Shown here: positions 46,801 through 51,219 of the stretch, piece by piece
Layout: every line of letters begins with the position of its first letter
How positions within the stretch are numbered: position 1 is the first letter of the stretch
Virus record (IMG/VR): IMGVR_UViG_3300024964_000003
Span: 1-51,219 of that record
Source of the DNA: a virus
Direction: 5' to 3' (one strand)
Length of the DNA: 51,219 nucleotides
Notes under the pieces: model-generated
Seen by the model: only the letters and a program-made list of their open reading frames with translations
Database searches by the model: none
What the model was told of the DNA's origin: nothing
Made by a program: the position numbers and the translations under genes

Positions 46801-49737
46801 CCCGCGGTAGACCGTGATTGGGCGGCCTTCTCGGCTGATGCGAGTTGCGCTAGACCACCCGCGTGGTGCGGGTTCTCCGCCAAGACTTGTTGCCATGTCT
46901 TGCTCGGCATCTTGTCGTCCGATGCCAGGAGATTCGCTATTTCCTGCTGTTCGTTCATTTTGGTCAGTTCCTGAATTGATAGTAGTTGATTTATCGGAAT
47001 TGTCAAAATCCTTGATGTAGGCCGAATTCTCCGGATTCTCCATCTGGGCAATACCGAACGCCAGGTTCACCATGTCCTGGGCCTTGAAGGTTTCAGGTTT
47101 TCCGGTGATCTTGGCCCAAACCATCTTCAGGTTCTGACGCACCGACTCCAGCCAGCGCGCGACAGTTCCACGGCCGGCGGACATGTCGGGCTTGATACCC
47201 ATCTTGATCGCCGCTTCGACTGCGTAGGGGAACAGTTCCTGGTTGGACAGTTCAACGCCAACCGCTTCGACCTTGCTGCGCGCGTAGTTGTAGACGGCGT
47301 ACTCGTTGCTTTCCTGATCAGCGTTGGCCCAGGTGCCGATGACGCCGTGCAGGCGGTCCCATCCTTCCTTCCCGAGCACCGTTTGGCCGTGCTTGTGCAT
47401 CAGTTCGTGGGCCAGAACGGCAGTCTCTGCACCTTCGCGGATGTTGTCTGCGATCAGGAAAATCGTTTTGCTATTGGGGTCAAAGAATCCCTGCGCTGCG
47501 CCGGCATCGCCCTCGGACTCGATGTTGACCGACTGCCCTATCAGCGGCTCCCACGTGGACTTGATTTCGCTGGCAGTGGTGGCAACTATGCGGCCCAGCT
47601 TGTTGGAACCGTCCATTCCGGTCAGTTCCTTGATGGCAGACTGCAGGGCGGTGACTGTGGTCGGGGTGCCGAATGGGTTGCGCGCAAACCGAATGTCCGG
47701 GTTCATGCCGTCGAACTGGCCGTTGTTTCCGGTGGCGGATTTCACGCCAGCCGGGTCAAAAACAACAATTTCTTTTGATGCATTTGCCGAACCAACTTGG
47801 TTTTCTTTGTACTCAAGGATTACGCCATCATGGCCTTTATCCTTCAGTGATTGAGTCCATGCATCCGCAGCATCTCTACCAGCTTGCGCGCCACTTCGAT
47901 TTGAAATTAATTGCAGCCGCTGTTTGTCTGCAATGGTCGCGTAGTAAGGATTCTCAATCCTCGCATACAACTTCATCACCGAAGGCTCAGATGAACCAGC
48001 CTTCAAATTGCTATAAGAGCGGGCCATATTTTCAGAGTCTGTCGCATAAACGCCAGTCCCAAGCCACCCCGTATCTTTCCTGTTCGGGTGATCCAGGTCA
48101 AACACATTGAAACTGTCAGCAGTCCCGTGGTACACCACCAGCGGCTTGCCGTCAGCGTCAACCACCTTGGAGTCACCGAACCACTTGCGGAATGCTGGCG
48201 TGTCGGTTTGACTATCTCCGCGGCTGAAAGCGCCGCCACTATCCGGCGCGGTGGATTCATTCGGCTTCGGCTCACGAATCATCGTGTCGCGGGTTGTGAA
48301 GTCGCGGCTGCGGCCCTTGTTTTCCTTGAACCCAAAGCCCTTGTAGAAGTCAATCAACCGGCCCTTGCTTCCGCCAAAGTCAGATGATGGGGTTAGGGTG
48401 ATGCGTTGAACGGTCGAGTCGGCGTAGTCCAGCAGTTGCTGCATCGCCTTGGTGCCAACTCCTGAATTACGATCCTTGGCAGGAACTTCAATGCGCGACA
48501 GTTCAATGGTGCCGTTCTTTTCGCTGATGGTGTTCTTGATGCCAAGCGCATCCCATGCAGCGGCTATGTCTTTGACTGATTTTGCTTGTGCTGGCGCTGC
48601 TTCGTCGCGTTGCTTCTTCGGGTCGTATCCCCATTCCTGGATTGAGTCCCCATTGGTGAACAACTCGTCGGCGCGCACAGTCTTCTGGATGATCTTGTAA
48701 TTCCCGTTCAGCGCCCCATCGCCATGGTCCTTGGCGTATTGGCGGTCGATGGTTACCCAATCACCTTTACCAATTTTTGCGGTCACCTCTTTGGGTACGG
48801 CGCGGAAGACAGTTACGGGGTGACCAGGGCGTCCTTTAAGGCTTCGGACAATAGACATTGCGCGCGTATCCGAACCGTCGCCAATACCGTAATACTGCTG
48901 ACCTTGTGGGCCATAGAAGTCGTCTGGGTAGGTCCCTTTTAGGTTATGCAGCGGGGCGCCACTGTCATGCATTGGGGCCTCGTGCTCACCGCGATACGAC
49001 TCTTCCTGTTTCGACGGCTCTGCTGCTTCTGCTTCACGAATCTCTGCATCAATAGCACGCATGCGCTGCAAGGCATTGAAGGCTTTTTCCGGGTCGGACT
49101 TTTGAAACTCGCGATAAACCAATGCGTTCTTTTCGCGCTCAGTTTGCAAGTCGCCCAGTGAAATGTCATCGGCAGAGCGCCCGCCTTGGTTGCCGACGAC
49201 ATCTTTGGATTTCGTCACGGGCTCATTTGTACCACGGCTGAACATTGCCACGCCTTTGGAACCGTTCTTCATCGCATCAACCATGCGTTTCCAGTCGCGC
49301 GGTGCAATATCCAATACTCGGTTGAACTGGAACGGCATCCCCCATTCCCTCTCTGTCATTTCAGCTCTAGCGGCAGCAACAGCTTGATCCATGGTGACAA
49401 ACTTGTCATTGCCAAGCAATACATCGCCAGGGCGTTCGTCCGTATGGGCAAGTTTTCGCAAGTCCATCGTCTCCGAGCTTGCGGAACTTCCGTATTCAAC
49501 TTTAGGAATTCCCTTTATCGGCTTCGCCTCTTTCCCGCCATCCTTCACCCACGCATCCCGAACCGCCTGCATCACCTGGGTCTGCTCAATCTCCAACTCT
49601 TGAATCTTGTCCTGCACCGCCGACAGCATGGCCTCCTGCTCGGACTGGCCGCGAGCCTGGTACTCGGCTGACGTGTCGAACAGTTCGGTGTGGTTGATCT
49701 TCCCCAAGAACTTGGCGATGCAATCTTTTTGACTCAT
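43858..49737 (-). CDS. Giant polyvalent virion protein (1959 aa): ART, GNAT, HExxH and LPD38-like
   Basis: Domains by position: about 275-385 an ART-like module (AMSIVRSLKGRPGHPVTVFR, GDWVTIDRQYAKDHG, NGDSIQEWGYDP); 400-485 a GNAT fold (NSGVGTKAMQQLLDYAD, FYKGFGFKEN); 512-650 a second, PolyVal-type ART (FRKWFGDSKVVD, VVYHGTADSFNVFDL, LGTGVYAT); 777-781 HELMH, a zinc-peptidase motif; 965-1094 a third ART-like module (ITVYRGAAEPLHIS, GLGVWFTTGKGEAQTYG); 1300-1650 an LPD38-like region; a membrane span near 1650 (VLGAVTVFSLALLAAYG); then a helical tail. Short FSR-type linkers separate modules. Such proteins are packaged and injected to modify host targets. Toxic activity is inferred, not shown. 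Confidence 0.82.
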   Translation of the reverse strand: MSQKDCIAKFLGKINHTELFDTSAEYQARGQSEQEAMLSAVQDKIQELEIEQTQVMQAVRDAWVKDGGKEAKPIKGIPKVEYGSSASSETMDLRKLAHTDERPGDVLLGNDKFVTMDQAVAAARAEMTEREWGMPFQFNRVLDIAPRDWKRMVDAMKNGSKGVAMFSRGTNEPVTKSKDVVGNQGGRSADDISLGDLQTEREKNALVYREFQKSDPEKAFNALQRMRAIDAEIREAEAAEPSKQEESYRGEHEAPMHDSGAPLHNLKGTYPDDFYGPQGQQYYGIGDGSDTRAMSIVRSLKGRPGHPVTVFRAVPKEVTAKIGKGDWVTIDRQYAKDHGDGALNGNYKIIQKTVRADELFTNGDSIQEWGYDPKKQRDEAAPAQAKSVKDIAAAWDALGIKNTISEKNGTIELSRIEVPAKDRNSGVGTKAMQQLLDYADSTVQRITLTPSSDFGGSKGRLIDFYKGFGFKENKGRSRDFTTRDTMIREPKPNESTAPDSGGAFSRGDSQTDTPAFRKWFGDSKVVDADGKPLVVYHGTADSFNVFDLDHPNRKDTGWLGTGVYATDSENMARSYSNLKAGSSEPSVMKLYARIENPYYATIADKQRLQLISNRSGAQAGRDAADAWTQSLKDKGHDGVILEYKENQVGSANASKEIVVFDPAGVKSATGNNGQFDGMNPDIRFARNPFGTPTTVTALQSAIKELTGMDGSNKLGRIVATTASEIKSTWEPLIGQSVNIESEGDAGAAQGFFDPNSKTIFLIADNIREGAETAVLAHELMHKHGQTVLGKEGWDRLHGVIGTWANADQESNEYAVYNYARSKVEAVGVELSNQELFPYAVEAAIKMGIKPDMSAGRGTVARWLESVRQNLKMVWAKITGKPETFKAQDMVNLAFGIAQMENPENSAYIKDFDNSDKSTTINSGTDQNERTAGNSESPGIGRQDAEQDMATSLGGEPAPRGWSSATRISREGRPITVYRGAAEPLHISHFGKSSLGKASGNPSSGLGVWFTTGKGEAQTYGTASSHNLDIRNPKLIRADELQGFDSVDDAHAYRENLRKQGYDGILISARHLGKQELHIVAFEPDQVIDPKGSIQFSRIVGQTNRQHTPEQLRAMKNVGFDVDAPTLKERAQAMWKDAGKKLAQGIADQFAPVKDLDKNAYGLLRLAKGASGAFESLLQGGKLKLTDGVYDFDEANKGGVIDKLLIPLQGEHHDFMRWVAANRAERLAGEGRENLFSAQDIADLKTLASETTDFDYTVQTGPSAGRVTRDRTLIYADANRVFNEFNKNVLDMAEQSGLIDGASRKVWEHEFYVPFYRVADEDGGGVRGMSVKGSVLRQQAFKELKGGKNALNTDLLDNTLLNWAHLLDASAKNRAAKATIEAAERMGVATGGNQSTLASMGASVHNKNGVVWFMDGGQKRYSLIDNTGDGPFLMTALNALEYAGMRNPVMNAMGAMKHVLTVGVTASPFFKIRNLIRDSVQVIGTGNINYNPAANIAQGWKLTDPKSDSYFRLLAGGGTIHFGTMLEGSEAKRVQALVESGVDDATILNSDHKVKAFYRKFIEPGITAYNELGNRGEAINRAALYDQLKKQGLSHADASLQARDLMDFSMQGSFTSIRFLTQVVPFFNARIQGLYKLGKSAKENPARFGAVLGAVTVFSLALLAAYGDDDDWKKREEWDRNNFWWFKFGGQAFRIPKPFEIGAVATLAERGFELAFDKEMTNKRFMNQVMTLLGDNLSMNPVPQLVKPMLDVYSNKDSFSGRPIETMGMDKLKSEYRFTDRTSMTARAISTGLNAVTELAGKESLSPVQVDSMLRGYFGWLGSFVVGAADVLARPATGQNERASSDIWKAATGGMASDLRDAPSRYVSQMYDQAKELEQVYGTWRALQKQGKTAEAQEFAKENRDKLGRYRSVETVKRSEAMLNERIRLIERSSKSSDEKRELIRKINAQKDRAARAVAP

Positions 49738-50204
49738 TGGAAAAACTCCGTTTTTGCAACCTGCATCAGCAGTGCAATGACAATTTGCTCTTCATCGTCT
49801 TCGTTGTGATCGATGATGGGGATGTTGAACCTGCTGGGCTTCGAGCCTGGGGTGACGTAGGTCGGGAGCCGGTAGCCTCCACCGCCGCCCGATCCACCGC
49901 CGATTGGCCCAATGTCTGGCGGGATGATGATAGGGACATCAGGCGTCTTGTCGGCAAACGAACCATTGCGCCGCGCGCCGTATCCGCCAGACCCAAGACG
50001 GGTGATGACGCCGACCGGATGGGTAGAACCACCTCCGGAGCTGGTCTTGCCAGCAAATGACCCGGTTCGGCGTACACCGTAGCCCCCTGGGCCCGGCCGG
50101 GTGATGACTCCAACGGGGTGCCCGTCGCCGGATGGGGTCTTGCCGGCAAACGGGCCGGCCTGCTTTACGCCATAGCCACCCGATCCGAGGCGGGTGATCG
50201 CCAT
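49734..50204 (-). CDS. Gly-rich virion protein with three tandem repeats (156 aa)
   Basis: Three copies of a roughly 31-residue unit begin at residues 1, 32 and 66: ITRLGSGGYGVKQAGPFAGK, ITRPGPGGYGVRRTGSFAGK and ITRLGSGGYGARRNGSFADK, joined by HPVGV. A Gly/Pro linker (IGGGSGGGGGYRLP) and an acidic helical C-terminus (DHNEDDEEQIVIALLMQVAK) follow. Its start directly follows the fibre-like gene stop, and its end overlaps the polyvalent start. Likely a tail-associated or chaperone-like partner. Confidence 0.65.
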   Translation of the reverse strand: MAITRLGSGGYGVKQAGPFAGKTPSGDGHPVGVITRPGPGGYGVRRTGSFAGKTSSGGGSTHPVGVITRLGSGGYGARRNGSFADKTPDVPIIIPPDIGPIGGGSGGGGGYRLPTYVTPGSKPSRFNIPIIDHNEDDEEQIVIALLMQVAKTEFFQ

Positions 50205-51219
50205 TTACGTGATGGTGAACGTGTCACCAGAAACGGCTGCCGTCGTCAGTGCCGTGACCGTCAGGACGGGCGTTGCCGATGCGCTGCTGGCCGTGATGTC
50301 GGTCGCCTGACCTCGCAGGGCCGCTGTGGTCGTGTCGTCAGCAAAAGTCAGAATGCGCCCCTTTAGCTGATCCGCAACGCTGGTTGCCGGCGTCACCGAG
50401 TTGGTCACGATGCTGGTCGTCGTGCTGGCCGCCCCAACGGTTCCGATCACGTTACCTTGCACCGCGCGCTTGAATGCTGCCAGGGCCGTGGTGCTGGTTC
50501 CAATGGCGCCCAAGTCGGCATCCATCCGTCCACCAACTAGCGCGGCCGGGATGCGGGTCTGGATGTTGTCCAGGTCGGATTGGATCGTCGTCAGCGCGCC
50601 AGCGTTTGGCAGTGCATCGGTTACCGCCTTGATCGCGGCCACTTCGGTATCGATGTAGGTTGCCACTGTCGCCAGATCTGCTGCAGTTGCCAATCCTGCC
50701 TGAATCTCGGTCGTGAAGTCTGCCGCCGTTGCCGCCGCCGTGATGACATTTGCCGCCAGGCCGTTGACAACCGTCACCGCCGCAATCGTGCGGGTCTGCA
50801 CCTCGTCGGCCACTTGAGCTGCTGTCGGGGCCGTGGCTCCCACAATGGCATCCGCTGCGATGATGGCAAAGGTGCTGGTCACATCCGGGTTTGTCGCCCA
50901 GGCGCTTACCGTGGCTACCTTGGTTGTACCGTTGTAGGCCGTGCAGTACCGGCCCTGCCCTGCTCCGGTTCCACCCGTCAGCACGATCAGGTCATTCTTG
51001 TAGAAGTCTGTCACCGCCGATGCGGATGCGTCCAGGGTGATCGATGTCGATGCCCCGGCCTGCGCCGTGTTGCTGCGGATCGAAACCATGCCGGTATCGG
51101 CTGCGAAGGTCGCGCGGTCAATGGCGCCGTCTGCAATGCCTGCCGCGGTGATCGCGTTGGCCGCCACGGCTCCCACACTGGCGTCCATGCGGCCACTGAC
51201 CAATGCAGCTGGCAGGCGG
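50205..51219 (-). CDS. Repeat-rich tail fibre-like protein, partial (N-terminus off right edge)
   Basis: The frame is open to the window edge, so the N-terminus is missing. At least two copies of a unit, LPAALVSGRMDASVGA and IPAALVGGRMDADLGAIGTS, occur in an Ala/Thr/Val-rich beta-helix-like sequence (VADEVQTRTIAAVTVVNGLA). This unit is widespread in long phage fibre proteins. The C-terminus ends VTALTTAAVSGDTFTIT. No receptor domain is visible. Confidence 0.7.
   Translation of the reverse strand, partial: RLPAALVSGRMDASVGAVAANAITAAGIADGAIDRATFAADTGMVSIRSNTAQAGASTSITLDASASAVTDFYKNDLIVLTGGTGAGQGRYCTAYNGTTKVATVSAWATNPDVTSTFAIIAADAIVGATAPTAAQVADEVQTRTIAAVTVVNGLAANVITAAATAADFTTEIQAGLATAADLATVATYIDTEVAAIKAVTDALPNAGALTTIQSDLDNIQTRIPAALVGGRMDADLGAIGTSTTALAAFKRAVQGNVIGTVGAASTTTSIVTNSVTPATSVADQLKGRILTFADDTTTAALRGQATDITASSASATPVLTVTALTTAAVSGDTFTIT

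Noticed and set aside
1-51219. Direct circular junction between window ends
   Set aside because: The left-edge partial gene and right-edge partial gene do not join in one frame, so sequence is missing between them or the window is an internal cut.
1-51219. CRISPR array, insertion sequences or rRNA
   Set aside because: No regularly spaced direct repeats, transposase motifs or rRNA-like sequence were seen on either strand.

Overview
The window is almost entirely a temperate, tailed double-stranded DNA bacteriophage genome (GC roughly 58-60 percent by eye), probably of a betaproteobacterial (Burkholderiales-like) host. It is cut at both ends inside virion genes: one minus-strand gene runs off the left edge and another enters from the right edge. 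An N4-gp56-type major capsid protein, a SU10-type adaptor, very large virion proteins and no visible tape measure or sheath suggest a short-tailed particle; that is inference. Phage genes lie on both sides of the integrase and its attP, so this is the unintegrated or circular gene order, not a prophage flanked by host DNA.

Layout. 1-16.6 kb (minus): late module, read right to left as small and large terminase, portal, scaffold, capsid, two small beta-rich/decoration-like proteins, adaptor, tail hub, fibre proteins, a spanin-like gene, M15 endolysin, holin, then large virion proteins. Intrinsic terminators or stable hairpins separate the highly expressed structural genes. 16.6-17.5 kb: noncoding late leader with a lambda pR'-like promoter, a tR'-like terminator, a tRNA-like fold and a strong GC stem-loop near the terminase genes. 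17.5-28.3 kb (minus): early/delayed-early operon starting with a Cro-like gene, through a lipoprotein, a helicase-methyltransferase fusion, a replication initiator, a DnaB-like helicase, RusA, NinB and YbcO-like nin genes, to a Q-like gene. This is the lambda pR logic in mirror image.

28.3-29.9 kb (plus): CI-like repressor followed by a short cassette of membrane/secreted small proteins ending in a terminator, a good candidate lysogenic-conversion unit. Two early promoters, leftward at 28.31 kb and rightward at 30.00 kb, carry the same 12-bp repeat and probably form the operators of the repressor/Cro switch. 30.3-42.6 kb (plus): rightward early operon with many small stop/start-overlapping genes, a RecT annealase with a YqaJ/lambda-type exonuclease, a remarkable dual-frame cytosine-methyltransferase locus carrying two HNH-endonuclease insertions, accessory small genes, and an excisionase-like gene. 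42.57-43.69 kb: attP (core identical in form to the 3' end of a tRNA-Leu, flanked by five integrase arm-type repeats) and the tyrosine integrase.

43.75 kb onward: a promoter with an apparently leaderless 34-codon membrane peptide, convergent with a 1959-residue minus-strand polyvalent virion protein (three ADP-ribosyltransferase-like modules, a GNAT domain, an HExxH motif and an LPD38-like C-terminal region), then a Gly-rich triple-repeat protein and a repeat-rich fibre-like protein. The strongest candidates for new biology are the dual-coding methyltransferase locus, the polyvalent virion protein, and the lysogenic cassette.
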